From Rhodocyclaceae bacterium (GTDB lineage: Bacteria > Pseudomonadota > Gammaproteobacteria > Burkholderiales > Rhodocyclaceae), in NCBI GenBank assembly GCA_003963315.1, contig RXJP01000016.1, positions 62,001-126,000 on the forward strand: DNA of 64,000 nucleotides, in the 5' to 3' direction. The notes beneath the pieces are model-generated. The model did no database searches, had not been told where the DNA came from, and saw only the letters and a list, made by a program, of their open reading frames with translations. Of the stretch, positions 8,840 through 17,314 are shown piece by piece. Every line of letters begins with the position of its first letter. The first letter of the stretch is position 1. The position numbers and the translations under genes are program-made.

Positions 8840-8902
8840 AGCCGCAAGGGTGTCACCAAAAGCCGCGGGGCGATCCCCGGATAAAACGGCAAAAATCAGC
8901 CG

Positions 8903-10015
8903 TCAGATAATTTCCAGTTCGGCCCGCAGGGCGCCCGCCGCCTTCATGGCCTGGAGGATCGCGATCAGATCCTGGGGATTGGCGCCCAGGGCATTCAGGG
9001 CCTTGACCACCTCCGCCAGGTTGACCCCGGGCTTGACGTTCATCAGGGCGCCACCTTCCTGCTTGATGCTGATATCGGCATTGGTGACGGCGGCGGTCTG
9101 CCCGCCGGACAGGGCGCCGGGCTGGCTGACGCTGTTATCCGCATTCACCGACACCGACAGATTGCCGTGGGCCACGGCGCAACGGTCCAGGGTCACCGCC
9201 TGGTTCATGACGATGGAACCGGAGCGGGAATTCACGATCACCTTGGCAACCCCCTGGGCGGCCTGGAGTTCGATGTTTTCCATGCGGCCGATGAAGCTCA
9301 CCCTGTCGTCGGCATTGGTCGGCGCCCGCACCCGTATCTGGCGACCGTCGGCAGCCGAGGCAGCGCCGGGCATGATGCGGTTGATGGCTTCCACCATGCG
9401 CTGGGCGGTGCCGAAATCGGTGGTGTTCAAATCCAGGTAGACGAATTCGCCTTGCCCCAAGGGAGTGGCGACTTCCCGTTCCACCGTGGCGCCGCCGGAG
9501 ACGCGGCCGACGGAAAGGTGGTTGATGGTGACCTTGGAGCCGCCGCCGGAAGCCCCGGCGCCGTTCACCACGACATTGCCCTGGGCCATGGCGTAGATCT
9601 GGCCGTCGGCGCCCTTCAGGGGCGTCAACACCAGCGTGCCGCCCTTGAGGCTTTTGGCATTGCCGATGGAAGATACGGTGATGTCGATCTGCTGCCCGCT
9701 GCGGGCGAAGGGCGGCAGGTTGGCGGTGACCATCACCGCGGCGACATTCTTCAACTGGAGGCTGGTGCCCGGCGGCATGGTGACGCCAAGGTTGGACAGC
9801 ATGTTCACGATGCTCTGCACGGTGAAGGGCGTCTGGGTAGTTTGGTCACCGCTGCCGTCCAGGCCCACGACCAAACCGTAACCCACCAATTGGTTGTTGC
9901 GCACCCCGGCGATGGACGCCAGATCCTTGACCCGTTCCGCCCGGGCAGCGTCCGCCACCAGCAGGCTAGCGAACAACCACATCAGGCCGATCAGGATTTT
10001 GTGGGTGAGGCTCAT
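8903..10015 (-). CDS. flgI: FlgI, flagellar P-ring protein
   Basis: The 370-residue protein starts with a Sec signal peptide (MSLTHKILIGLMWLFASLLV, cleavage after ADAARA). It continues with the FlgI hallmarks RVKDLASIAGVRNNQLVGYG and GLDGSGDQT, and ends with the conserved LNALGANPQDLIAILQAMKAAG. FlgI polymerises in the periplasm around the rod to form the P ring. Length and composition are normal for the family. It is preceded by a 172-bp gap after flgH that is rich in hairpins. Confidence 0.97.
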   Translation of the reverse strand: MSLTHKILIGLMWLFASLLVADAARAERVKDLASIAGVRNNQLVGYGLVVGLDGSGDQTTQTPFTVQSIVNMLSNLGVTMPPGTSLQLKNVAAVMVTANLPPFARSGQQIDITVSSIGNAKSLKGGTLVLTPLKGADGQIYAMAQGNVVVNGAGASGGGSKVTINHLSVGRVSGGATVEREVATPLGQGEFVYLDLNTTDFGTAQRMVEAINRIMPGAASAADGRQIRVRAPTNADDRVSFIGRMENIELQAAQGVAKVIVNSRSGSIVMNQAVTLDRCAVAHGNLSVSVNADNSVSQPGALSGGQTAAVTNADISIKQEGGALMNVKPGVNLAEVVKALNALGANPQDLIAILQAMKAAGALRAELEII

Positions 10016-10187
10016 GACAGTTCCTTTGTCAAAACTCCGGCCGCAACGCGGCCGCTAACTCCGTCCCCCCCTCCCTCGGGGCGGGGGCCGGGGGGAAGGC
10101 AAACACCTTCAGCCAGAGCGCTTGCGCTCCAGGCTGGGTTGGTTTTTCCTGAATGCATCGATGGACCACGGGAAACCTCGTCGATCA
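10016..10187. repeat. Hairpin-rich flgH-flgI intergenic segment (REP-like)
   Basis: Within 172 bp there are several strong stems: GGCCGC-AAC-GCGGCC near 10040-10054, a C-rich/G-rich pair (CCCCCC...GGGGGG) near 10065-10100, and AGCC-AGAGCGC-TT-GCGCTC-C-AGGCT near 10111-10137. Most flgH-flgI junctions are much shorter. The block resembles short palindromic intergenic repeats, but no second copy is visible in this window. It may affect processing or attenuation of the flg transcript. Confidence 0.5.
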
Positions 10188-10856
10188 TCACAAGGGCAGG
10201 AAGCTCAGGAAAAACTTGCCCAGCCATCCCATCACCTGGGTGTCGTTGATGAAGCCGTTGGCCTTGTATTCGATGCGCGCATCCGCCACTTGGGTGGATT
10301 GAACCGTGTTCGCAGTGGTGATGGTGTTGGGGTTCACCACGCCGGAGAAGCGCACGAACTCTTCGCCCTCCTTGAGGCCGATCTGCTTTTCCCCCGAGAC
10401 CAGCAGGTTGCCGTTGGGCAACACCTCGATCACCGTCACCGTGATGGTGGAGGTGAAGTCTGCCGTGGAGGAATTGGAACCCTTGCCGTCGAACTTGCTG
10501 GTGTCGTTGGCCGATACGCTCAGATTGGAAAGCCCCTTGAACGGAACACCGTCAAGGGTAGGCACGCCGGCATCCACGGTGTGGCTGCGGTTGGCGATAT
10601 TCTCCGATTGCTTGGAAGCCTGGACTTTTTCCGCGATATTGATGGTGATGATGTCGCCCAGGAAGCGGGCGCGACGATCCTCAAACAAAGGGCGAGCACT
10701 GGCGGTGTTGTAGATAGAACCGTTGCTGCCGATCAAGGCTTCCCGCGGCTGGGGACGCATGGTCATGGGTTGGTGCACAGCGGTGGGAGGCACCGTGGCA
10801 ACGCAGCCGCTGAGGGCTGCCATGGTGAAACCGAGGGAGATCAATTTGCGCATCAT
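10188..10856 (-). CDS. flgH: FlgH, flagellar L-ring lipoprotein
   Basis: The 222-residue protein has a lipoprotein signal peptide with the lipobox ALSGC. It also has the FlgH signatures GSIYNTASARPLFEDRRAR, GDIITINIAEK and GVVNPNTITTANTVQSTQVADARIEY. FlgH forms the L ring in the outer membrane around the rod. Two adjacent ATG codons (10856 and 10853) are equally usable. It follows flgG with a 19-bp gap. Confidence 0.97.
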   Translation of the reverse strand: MMRKLISLGFTMAALSGCVATVPPTAVHQPMTMRPQPREALIGSNGSIYNTASARPLFEDRRARFLGDIITINIAEKVQASKQSENIANRSHTVDAGVPTLDGVPFKGLSNLSVSANDTSKFDGKGSNSSTADFTSTITVTVIEVLPNGNLLVSGEKQIGLKEGEEFVRFSGVVNPNTITTANTVQSTQVADARIEYKANGFINDTQVMGWLGKFFLSFLPL

Positions 10857-10875
10857 GACGTCACCCTCCTTTCAA

Positions 10876-11658
10876 TCAAAGTTGAGTCAGGCGGGCCAGC
10901 ATCTGGTCCGACGTGGAAATGGCCTTGGAATTCATTTCATAGGCACGCTGGGTTTGGATCATGCTCACCAACTCTTCCGCCACATTGACGTTGGAGGTTT
11001 CCACATAGGTCTGGTTGAGCAGGCCGGCGCCGTTGAGGCCCGGCGTGTTGGGCGTCGGCGTACCGGAGGAAGCCGTTTCCACGAACAGATTCTCCCCCAC
11101 GCTCTGTAAGCCACCGTTATTCACGAACGTCGCCAATTGGATAGTGCCCAACTGGGTGGCTGCAGCGGTGCCAGGCTGGGTGATGGACACGATGCCGTCG
11201 CGGCTAACGGTAACGGTCAGCGCGTTGGAAGGAATGGTGATCGGCGGCGACAAGGGATAGCCGCTGGAGGTCACCACCTGCCCGGTGCTGTCCTTCTGGA
11301 AGGAACCGTCGCGGGTGTAGGCCAGGGTGCCATCGGGCATCTGGATCTGGAAGAAGCCTTGGCCGTTGATGGCCAAGTCAAGGGCATTGCCGGTCTGTTG
11401 CAGATTGCCCTGGGTGAAGATGTGCTCGGTGGACACGGGACGCACACCGGTGCCCAGCATCATGCCGGAGGGGATGGTGGTCTGCTGGGACGACAGGGCG
11501 CCGGGCTGGCGCATGGTCTGGTAGAGCAGATCCTCGAACACAGCCCGGGAGCGCTTGAAACCATTGGTGCTGACGTTGGCCAGGTTGTTGGAGATGACAT
11601 CCAGATTGGTTTGCTGGGCATCCAGGCCGGTTTTGGCGATCCACAGGGAACGAATCAT
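10876..11658 (-). CDS. flgG: FlgG, distal rod protein
   Basis: The 260-residue protein has the N-terminal rod/hook motif ([21 protein letters not shown]), the central [18 protein letters not shown] and the C-terminal [30 protein letters not shown]. These are diagnostic of FlgG, and the length is the family standard. It forms the distal rod between the proximal rod and the hook. It lies 9 bp after flgF. Confidence 0.98.
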   Translation of the reverse strand: MIRSLWIAKTGLDAQQTNLDVISNNLANVSTNGFKRSRAVFEDLLYQTMRQPGALSSQQTTIPSGMMLGTGVRPVSTEHIFTQGNLQQTGNALDLAINGQGFFQIQMPDGTLAYTRDGSFQKDSTGQVVTSSGYPLSPPITIPSNALTVTVSRDGIVSITQPGTAAATQLGTIQLATFVNNGGLQSVGENLFVETASSGTPTPNTPGLNGAGLLNQTYVETSNVNVAEELVSMIQTQRAYEMNSKAISTSDQMLARLTQL

Positions 11659-11667
11659 GATTCAGTC

Positions 11668-12429
11668 CTAACGGGCGTTGATTACTTGCGTGGCGGAACG
11701 GTCGTTCTGGTCCGCGGTGGAAATCATCTTCATCTGCATCTCGAACTGGCGGGCCAGGGAAATCATGCTCACCATCTGCTCCACCGGATTGACGTTGCTG
11801 TTCTCGATATATCCGTCAGCGACGGATACCTTGTCGTCCACCGGGGGAACGCTGCCGTCGTTGGTGCGAAACAGGCCGTCTTCCCCCCGTTTCAAGGTTT
11901 CTTCGGGCGGATTGACCAGCTTGATGCGGCCGATGGAGTTCACCGAATTCTGCGCACCGGTTTCCGGCACGATGGATACGGTGCCGTCCTTGCCGATGGC
12001 GATCTTGGAATCCGGCGGCACGGTAATCGGTCCGCCATCGCCCAACACCGGAATGCCACTACGGGTTTGCAACACGCCGTTGGCGCTGAGTTCCAGGCTG
12101 CCGTCCCGGGTATAGGCCTCGGAGCCATCGGGCATGGATAGGGAAATCCAGCCCTTGCTGGTCACGGCCACATCCAGGTTGCGCCCGGTTTGCAGCATGG
12201 GGCCTTGGGAAAAATCCGTATGGGTGCTGGCATCCACGGCAAAGGCGCGGGTCGGCAAAGCGGCGCCGATGCCGGGCTGGGTTTTGCTCAGGACTTGTAC
12301 GGCCCGCAGGCGATGTTCTTCCGAGCGGTAACCGGTGGTGGTCACGTTCGCCAGATTGTGGGACACCGCCGCCTGGCGATTCAGGGTCTGGGAAGCCCCG
12401 GACATGGCGGTGTAGATCAGGCGATCCAT
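11668..12429 (-). CDS. flgF: FlgF, proximal rod protein
   Basis: The 253-residue protein starts MDRLIYTAMSGASQTLNRQA, the usual FlgF N-terminus. It carries QTGRNLDVAVTSKGWISLSM in the middle and ENSNVNPVEQMVSMISLARQFE near its C-terminus. It builds the proximal rod with FlgB and FlgC. It is located between flgE (26 bp upstream) and flgG, as in most flg operons. Confidence 0.97.
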   Translation of the reverse strand: MDRLIYTAMSGASQTLNRQAAVSHNLANVTTTGYRSEEHRLRAVQVLSKTQPGIGAALPTRAFAVDASTHTDFSQGPMLQTGRNLDVAVTSKGWISLSMPDGSEAYTRDGSLELSANGVLQTRSGIPVLGDGGPITVPPDSKIAIGKDGTVSIVPETGAQNSVNSIGRIKLVNPPEETLKRGEDGLFRTNDGSVPPVDDKVSVADGYIENSNVNPVEQMVSMISLARQFEMQMKMISTADQNDRSATQVINAR

Positions 12430-12455
12430 TCAGCGGCTCCCTTTGTCTATGACGT

Positions 12456-14765
12456 TTAGCGCAGGTTCACCAAAGTCTGGAGCACTTGGTCCAGGGTTTT
12501 GATGGTCTGGGCATTAGCCTGGTAAGCCCGTTGCTGGGTGATCATGTTCACCAGTTCGGCGGTCAGGTCCACGTTGGACTCTTCCACCGCCGCGGCCTGG
12601 AGCACGCCCAGGCTGCCTTGCCCCGGCGTACCGGGAATCGGCTGGCCGGACTCGGCGGTTTCCGCCCACTGGTTGCCACCCAGGGATTGCAGTCCGTTGT
12701 TGTTGTTGAATTTCACCAACACCAACTGCCCCATGTTGCGGGATTTGCCGTTGGAATAACGGCCAAGGATGGTGCCGTCGGAGGACACTGAAATCGCCGA
12801 GAGCCGACCCGAGGTGAAACCATCCTGCAGGAGCTGGTTCACCCCGAACACCACGCCGTACTGGGTGGATCCGGTGAAATCCAGGGAGAAGGCCAGGGGG
12901 GAGGTCGCGCCGTTGTTTAGGGTATAGCTCTGGGTCAGCGGCATTGCCGTGGTCAACACGCCGGAGGTGTTGAACTGAAGCGCAATGGGGCCCGTTTGCC
13001 CGTTGCCGTCCAGGGTCGTGTAAGCCTGCCAACGATTACCCTCGGACGTCTTGACGAAATAGATGTTGAGGTTGTGGGGGTTGCCCAGGGAGTCGTACAC
13101 CGTCTGGGACGTGGACGAGGTGTAGCTCAAGGTATTGGTGGGGCTGAAATTGTCGCCACCGCTGGTATAGGTCGGGCCCGTACCAGCGGTAACCACCGGG
13201 GTTGCGCCAAGCAAGGCGGTGGCGGCCGTACCGCCAGCCAAAGTGACGGATGATCCTGTACCGGCGCTACCGCTGGAGGTGATCACCAAGTTGCCGGTGC
13301 CGTTGGTGCCGACAGTGACGCTCTTGCCGGAAGTGCCCAGGGCGGTATTGATGGCAGTCTGAATAACACCGACCACCGGCGGCACGGCAGCGGGATTGCC
13401 TGCGAGTTGGGCAGCGGTGTAATTACCGGCAGGAATGGTGACATTGGCGGTCACGCCATCCACAACCACCTGGAAAGTGTCATTCACCCCCTGGGTAATG
13501 GTGGTGGCGGCCAGCACATTGGACCCTGTCAAGCTGGCGGCAGTGGAGGAGGTCGGCCCGGTGGCGCCGGCCACCACGGAAGGCGCGGCGCTGAACAGCG
13601 AAGCTGCCGCCGAACCGCCCAAGGTATTGACGCTGGAGGAAACGCCCGTGGAATTGGAAGTGATCTGGAGTTGATTACCGGCGGCCACGGAAACCGTCAC
13701 CTGACCGGCCTGGGAGGCCGCGATCAAGGCGGTATTGATGGCATTCTGGATGCTGGTGGCCAAGGCCTGGATGGTGCCGTAGGTTTGGGTGCCCAAGCTG
13801 GCGGTGGTGACCGTCGCACCACCATCCACTTTCAAAGACAGCACATCGTTGGTTCCCGAGGTGATGGTCATCGGGAACGACAGGGAGGTACCGACACCGG
13901 TCAATGTGCCGTGGGTTGCGGAGCTCAGGATAGTCGGCACGGAGCTGCCGCCATTGAGCACCACGGACGATCCGGAACCCTGGCTGCCGACGGTGCCGAC
14001 GCTATCGGACTGGATCTTCAGTTGCCCGGCAGTATCCACCGACACCGTCACGGCGGCGCCAGAACTACCCAGGGCGGAATTGATCAGGGACTGGACGGTG
14101 GTGGCCAGGTTGCCCTGGGTGTAGGCGCCAGGGGGAATGGTGATGTTGGCGGTAATACCGTCGACGGCGAGTTGCAGGATGTCGTTGACGCCGGTGGTGA
14201 TGGTGGTCGTCCCCCCCAACACGAGGTTGCCGCTCAATGTCCCCGGGGTCAAGGCGGTAGGCGGTGTCGCCCGGGAATCCAGGTTGAACTGAATCTGGCT
14301 CGCGGTGGTGACTTGCGGGGCGATGTTGCTGTTGTTGACCTGGAGATCGACGATATTGCCGGGAACGATGTTGCCGGTGGCATCCGCCGTGTATCCCGTT
14401 ACATGCAGCCCGCTGGCATTGACAATGAAGCCGTTCTTATCCAACTGGAACTGGCCGTTCCGGGTGTAGCTGATGATGCCGTTGTTGGACAGGCGGAACA
14501 TACCCGCGCCGTTGATGGCCATGTCCAGGGGATTGCTGGTGGACGTGATATTGCCCTGGGTGAATTGCTGGGCCACCGTGGACAAGGAAGCGCCGATACC
14601 GATCTGGCTGCCGCCGCCGCCCGCCAAGGAGGAGGCGAAAACGTCGGCGAACTCCGCGTTGGCCGCCTTGAAACCCACAGTACCGGAGTTGGCCACGTTA
14701 TTGCCGATGGCTTCAAGCGCTTTTGAGGAGGCGGCGAGACCGCTTAACCCTTGTTGAAAACCCAT
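12456..14765 (-). CDS. flgE: FlgE, hook protein with three inserted flagellin-IN-like repeats
   Basis: The N-terminus (MGFQQGLSGLAASSKALEAI) and the C-terminus (AVEESNVDLTAELVNMITQQ) are those of FlgE. The length is 769 residues against about 400 in enteric bacteria. The insertion (about residues 175-530) consists of three related modules near 178-285, 286-405 and 406-530. Each runs through a G-[VT]-ND-x-[LF]-x-[LV]-x-VDG strand, a helix like LATSIQNAINTAL, and a QLxITS strand, as in the flagellin hook IN motif. The ordinary hook D2 region (TVYDSLGNPHNLNIYFVKT) follows. The hook is the extracellular universal joint, so such insertions should lie on its surface. Very few lysines or cysteines occur in the repeats. 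Confidence 0.96.
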   Translation of the reverse strand: MGFQQGLSGLAASSKALEAIGNNVANSGTVGFKAANAEFADVFASSLAGGGGSQIGIGASLSTVAQQFTQGNITSTSNPLDMAINGAGMFRLSNNGIISYTRNGQFQLDKNGFIVNASGLHVTGYTADATGNIVPGNIVDLQVNNSNIAPQVTTASQIQFNLDSRATPPTALTPGTLSGNLVLGGTTTITTGVNDILQLAVDGITANITIPPGAYTQGNLATTVQSLINSALGSSGAAVTVSVDTAGQLKIQSDSVGTVGSQGSGSSVVLNGGSSVPTILSSATHGTLTGVGTSLSFPMTITSGTNDVLSLKVDGGATVTTASLGTQTYGTIQALATSIQNAINTALIAASQAGQVTVSVAAGNQLQITSNSTGVSSSVNTLGGSAAASLFSAAPSVVAGATGPTSSTAASLTGSNVLAATTITQGVNDTFQVVVDGVTANVTIPAGNYTAAQLAGNPAAVPPVVGVIQTAINTALGTSGKSVTVGTNGTGNLVITSSGSAGTGSSVTLAGGTAATALLGATPVVTAGTGPTYTSGGDNFSPTNTLSYTSSTSQTVYDSLGNPHNLNIYFVKTSEGNRWQAYTTLDGNGQTGPIALQFNTSGVLTTAMPLTQSYTLNNGATSPLAFSLDFTGSTQYGVVFGVNQLLQDGFTSGRLSAISVSSDGTILGRYSNGKSRNMGQLVLVKFNNNNGLQSLGGNQWAETAESGQPIPGTPGQGSLGVLQAAAVEESNVDLTAELVNMITQQRAYQANAQTIKTLDQVLQTLVNLR

Positions 14766-14777
14766 GATTCAGCCCCC

Positions 14778-15452
14778 TTAGAAAATCTGTTGTATTTCAG
14801 ACAGCTTGAAAGATCCACGGCCATTGACATTCACCGTCAGGCCGTCGCTGCCGTTGGTCACGCTGGAAACAATGCCCAGGGTCAGCGCATTTGCGGTCAC
14901 ATTGCTTCCCCCCTGGGTCGCCTCGATGGAGAAGGTGTAGTTGCCGTCAGCCGCCGTAGCGCCCGAATCGGCCTTGCCGTCCCAGCTGAAGGAGTTGATG
15001 CCGGCCTTGCCCGCGCCCAGGCTCATGGTACGGATGGCGAGGCCGTTGGCGTCCTTGATGGTCAGCTTCACGTTGTCGGCGGCGCTGTTCAAGGTATAGC
15101 CGCCGACGGCTGCGCCGCTGGCCAAGGCCATTGTAGAACCGGGAACCAAGACGCCGTGGTTGACCATGGAAGCGGCCTGCATGGTTTGCGAACCGTTCAT
15201 GGAGGCCAGCAGCGTCTGCATGGTGGTGTTCATCTTGTTGATGCCGTCCACCATGTTCAGCTGTGCGATCTGGGACGTCATCTGGGCGTTGTCCATGGGA
15301 TTCAACGGGTCCTGATTCTGCAACTGGGTGGTGAGCAACTTGAGGAAGCGGCTTTGCGCATCGGCAGTGCTGGAAGTGCTGGTGGAGGTGCTCGTCCCGT
15401 TCAAGGATGTGAAGTCGAAGGCAGAGCTGGTATCGACGCTGGTAGTGGCCAT
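14778..15452 (-). CDS. flgD: FlgD, hook-cap protein
   Basis: The 224-residue protein carries the N-terminal FlgD core RFLKLLTTQLQNQDPLNPMD followed by AQMTSQIAQLNMVDGINKMN. The C-terminal half has the FlgD Ig/tudor-like part (FSWDGKADSGATAADGNYTF). FlgD caps the growing hook and is lost when the hook is complete. It lies directly before flgE (12 bp), as expected. Confidence 0.96.
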   Translation of the reverse strand: MATTSVDTSSAFDFTSLNGTSTSTSTSSTADAQSRFLKLLTTQLQNQDPLNPMDNAQMTSQIAQLNMVDGINKMNTTMQTLLASMNGSQTMQAASMVNHGVLVPGSTMALASGAAVGGYTLNSAADNVKLTIKDANGLAIRTMSLGAGKAGINSFSWDGKADSGATAADGNYTFSIEATQGGSNVTANALTLGIVSSVTNGSDGLTVNVNGRGSFKLSEIQQIF

Positions 15453-15474
15453 GATGTATCTCCTCGAATCTTTC

Positions 15475-15873
15475 TTACTGGCCCAGGGCCAGCGTCTTCA
15501 GCATGAGCGACTTGGCCGAGCTCATGACTTCGGCATTGGTTTGGTAGGCCCGGGAGGCGGAGATCATGTTCACCATCTCCTCCACCACGTTCACATTGGG
15601 CATCGCCACATAGCCGTCGGCATTGGCCGCCGGATTGGTCGGTTCGTAAGTCATGCGCAGCGGTGCGGCACTGTCCACCACCTGGGTGACGCGCACGCCG
15701 GTGCCGCCTTCGTTGCCCATGGGCGTGGCCTGGAACACCACTTGTTTCGCCCGGTAGGGTTTGCCATCGGCCCCGGCGACACTGTCGGCGTTGGCCAGAT
15801 TGCTGGCCACGGCATTGAGTCGGGCGGACTGGGCGGTCAGGGCGGAACCGGCGATGGAGAAGATATTGAACAT
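15475..15873 (-). CDS. flgC: FlgC, proximal rod protein
   Basis: The 132-residue protein begins [20 protein letters not shown] and contains NLANADS near residue 27. It ends with the FlgC signature [20 protein letters not shown]. Length is typical. It follows flgB with 8 bp between, forming the start of the flgBCDEFGHIJ transcript. Confidence 0.97.
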   Translation of the reverse strand: MFNIFSIAGSALTAQSARLNAVASNLANADSVAGADGKPYRAKQVVFQATPMGNEGGTGVRVTQVVDSAAPLRMTYEPTNPAANADGYVAMPNVNVVEEMVNMISASRAYQTNAEVMSSAKSLMLKTLALGQ

Positions 15874-15881
15874 GGCTTACC

Positions 15882-16286
15882 TCACTGCCCGACGATCGCT
15901 GTTTGCATGTCCTTGAATTGACCCCGCATGAAAGTCAGCAGGGCCTCCATTTGGACTGCGTTCTCGGTGAAAGCGCCCCGCTCCACGTCGATATTCACGG
16001 TGTTGCCGTCCACGGCGCCCTGGTACTCGGTGCGGTACTTGGCTTGGCTTTCGAAACGACCGGTGCCAGTGCCGGGAAGATGACCCGGGGCGGTGGTAGC
16101 CAAGGTGACGCCCTGATTACGGCCCGACAGTGCATTCGCGAAGGCCGACTTGAAATCCACGTCCTTGGCCTTGTAGTGCGGGGTATCGGCGTTGGCGATA
16201 TTGGAAGCCAGCAGCTCCTGACGATAGGCGCGCAGGTTCAACGCAGTTTGCGTGGCGTTGAGTTCGCGATCCAGTCGATCGATCAT
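15882..16286 (-). CDS. flgB: FlgB, proximal rod protein
   Basis: The 134-residue protein has the FlgB features LRAYRQELLASNIANADTPH and YKAKDVDF near the N-terminus, and the C-terminal helix VQMEALLTFMRGQFKDMQTA. It is the first gene of the rod-hook operon and the base of the rod. The sigma-54 promoter at 16322-16337 ends 36 bp from the ATG, giving a leader of about 25 nt. Confidence 0.97.
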   Translation of the reverse strand: MIDRLDRELNATQTALNLRAYRQELLASNIANADTPHYKAKDVDFKSAFANALSGRNQGVTLATTAPGHLPGTGTGRFESQAKYRTEYQGAVDGNTVNIDVERGAFTENAVQMEALLTFMRGQFKDMQTAIVGQ

Positions 16287-16295
16287 GGCGTGGCC

Positions 16296-16322
16296 TAAAG
16301 AATTTCAGATAGCTGCCGAAAT
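16296..16322 (+). promoter_or_regulatory. Sigma-28-like promoter facing flgA
   Basis: CTAAAG begins at 16295, then TAAA(16296)-N15-GCCGAAAT(16315-16322). Spacing is exact and 6 of 8 bases match the -10 GCCGATAA. The leader to flgA would be about 200 nt, and the site overlaps the opposite-strand sigma-54 promoter at its last base, so it is less certain than the flgM site. Confidence 0.45.
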
Positions 16323-16337
16323 GCAGAAACCATGCCA
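16322..16337 (-). promoter_or_regulatory. Sigma-54 promoter of the flgB operon
   Basis: On the minus strand the element reads TGGCATGGTTTCTGCA, with GG and GC 10 bp apart, against the consensus TGGCACG-N4-TTGCW (two mismatches). The predicted start is near 16311, which is 25 nt before flgB. The CGGCAA-N3-TTGCCG site at 16432-16446 lies about 128 bp upstream of that start, a normal distance for an enhancer. Confidence 0.85.
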
Positions 16338-16431
16338 CCAAACCAGACCGCATGGTTAAGCCAAACCACCCCGGCAGCTATGCCACCAACCCCGCCAACT
16401 GCCACCGCTGTTGCCGTTCCCAGGCGGCCAT

Positions 16432-16446
16432 CGGCAAAAGTTGCCG
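16432..16446. promoter_or_regulatory. Perfect inverted repeat CGGCAA-N3-TTGCCG between flgB and flgA
   Basis: CGGCAA (16432-16437), spacer AAG, TTGCCG (16441-16446). It is one of three identical-arm sites in flagellar control regions. It sits 80 bp before flgA and about 128 bp upstream of the predicted flgB start, so it could serve both divergent units. Confidence 0.7.
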
Positions 16447-16525
16447 GTGCCTCCTTCCCGGCAAACCCAGGATTTCCTCGGTGTTCGGACCATCAACCCG
16501 CTCATGACTGTGTTTAGATACGGGC

Positions 16526-17209
16526 ATGCGCATGAAGACCTTGCTTTGGGCTGCGCTGTCCTTCGTGGCAGTCGCTGCCTTCGCCTACCAGGATCCCCTG
16601 CCTGTCAAACAGGCGGTGGAAGATTATCTGCGCATCCAAACCCGCGGCATGTCGGGCAAGACGAGCTACTCGGTGGGGAGCATCGATCCGACCAATCAGT
16701 TGCCCCCCTGCGCAGCCTTCCAGGTTCGCCAGGAAAACGGGGCCCGGCTCTGGGGGAGAACCACCGTTACCGTGCAATGCCAGGCCGGCGCCAATTGGTC
16801 GCTCTTCGTCCCGGTACAGATCAAGGTACAGGGCCATTACTTGGTCGCCAGAAAAAACCTGGGCAGCGGACAAACCCTTGCCGAAGGCGACGTGGACGTT
16901 CGCCAGGGCGATCTCACCGAATTCCCCGCTAATTTGCTGGAAGCGCCGGAGCAAACCTATGGCAAGACGCTGGGGGTATCCCTTGCGGCCGGTCAGCCCA
17001 TACGCAGCGACGCCCTCCGTCTCCCCCTGGTCATCCAGCAAGGGCAGCGGGTAGCGGTGGTGGGAAAAGGTAGCGGGTTCGAAGTATCCAGCGAAGGCCA
17101 GGCCCTGAATGCCGCGACGGAAGGTCAAGTCGTGCGGGTCAGATTAGCCAATGGGCAAATCATCAATGGATTGGCGAAACCCGGCGGATTTGTTGAAATA
17201 AGCTACTGA
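16526..17209 (+). CDS. flgA: FlgA, P-ring assembly chaperone
   Basis: The 227-residue protein has a signal peptide (RMKTLLWAALSFVAVAAFA, cleaved before YQDP) and a SAF-like domain (HYLVARKNLGSGQTLAEGDV). Its C-terminus GQIINGLAKPGGFVEISY is typical for FlgA. It is a periplasmic chaperone for FlgI polymerisation. It is divergent from flgB and leads the flgA-flgM-flgN group. An alternative ATG two codons in (16532) would also give a good signal peptide. Confidence 0.95.
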   Translation: MRMKTLLWAALSFVAVAAFAYQDPLPVKQAVEDYLRIQTRGMSGKTSYSVGSIDPTNQLPPCAAFQVRQENGARLWGRTTVTVQCQAGANWSLFVPVQIKVQGHYLVARKNLGSGQTLAEGDVDVRQGDLTEFPANLLEAPEQTYGKTLGVSLAAGQPIRSDALRLPLVIQQGQRVAVVGKGSGFEVSSEGQALNAATEGQVVRVRLANGQIINGLAKPGGFVEISY

Positions 17210-17224
17210 TTCAACGTAAAATCA

Positions 17225-17249
17225 GACGCATATTCCAAACAGATGCGTC
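17225..17249. repeat. Inverted repeat just upstream of the flgM promoter
   Basis: GACGCAT (17225-17231) pairs with ATGCGTC (17243-17249) across 11 bp. It lies 16 bp after the flgA stop and directly abuts the sigma-28 -35 element of flgM. There is no T-tract, so an operator or a weak structured end of the flgA transcript are both possible. Confidence 0.45.
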
Positions 17250-17251
17250 GC

Positions 17252-17278
17252 TAAAGTTTTACGGAATGCAGCCGTTAA
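17252..17278 (+). promoter_or_regulatory. Sigma-28 (FliA) promoter of flgM
   Basis: CTAAAGTTTT is followed after the correct spacing by GCCGTTAA. TAAA at 17252-17255, 15-bp spacer, -10 at 17271-17278 with 7 of 8 consensus bases. This matches the long form of the FliA consensus (TAAAGTTT-N11-GCCGATAA). It drives flgM and flgN, giving the usual FliA/FlgM feedback loop. Confidence 0.88.
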
Positions 17279-17314
17279 TCTGTTCAGAACGCCCTGAGTG
17301 GAAAGGAAACCTTC

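Noticed and set aside
8881-8900. A fourth CGGCAA-like palindrome (CGGCAAAAATCAGCCG) between flgI and flgJ
   Set aside because: The spacing and the second half-site differ from the three perfect copies, and no promoter is expected there.
13407-14726. A 439-codon open frame opposite flgE
   Set aside because: Gly/His/Arg-rich antisense product without motifs; caused by codon bias of the flgE repeats.
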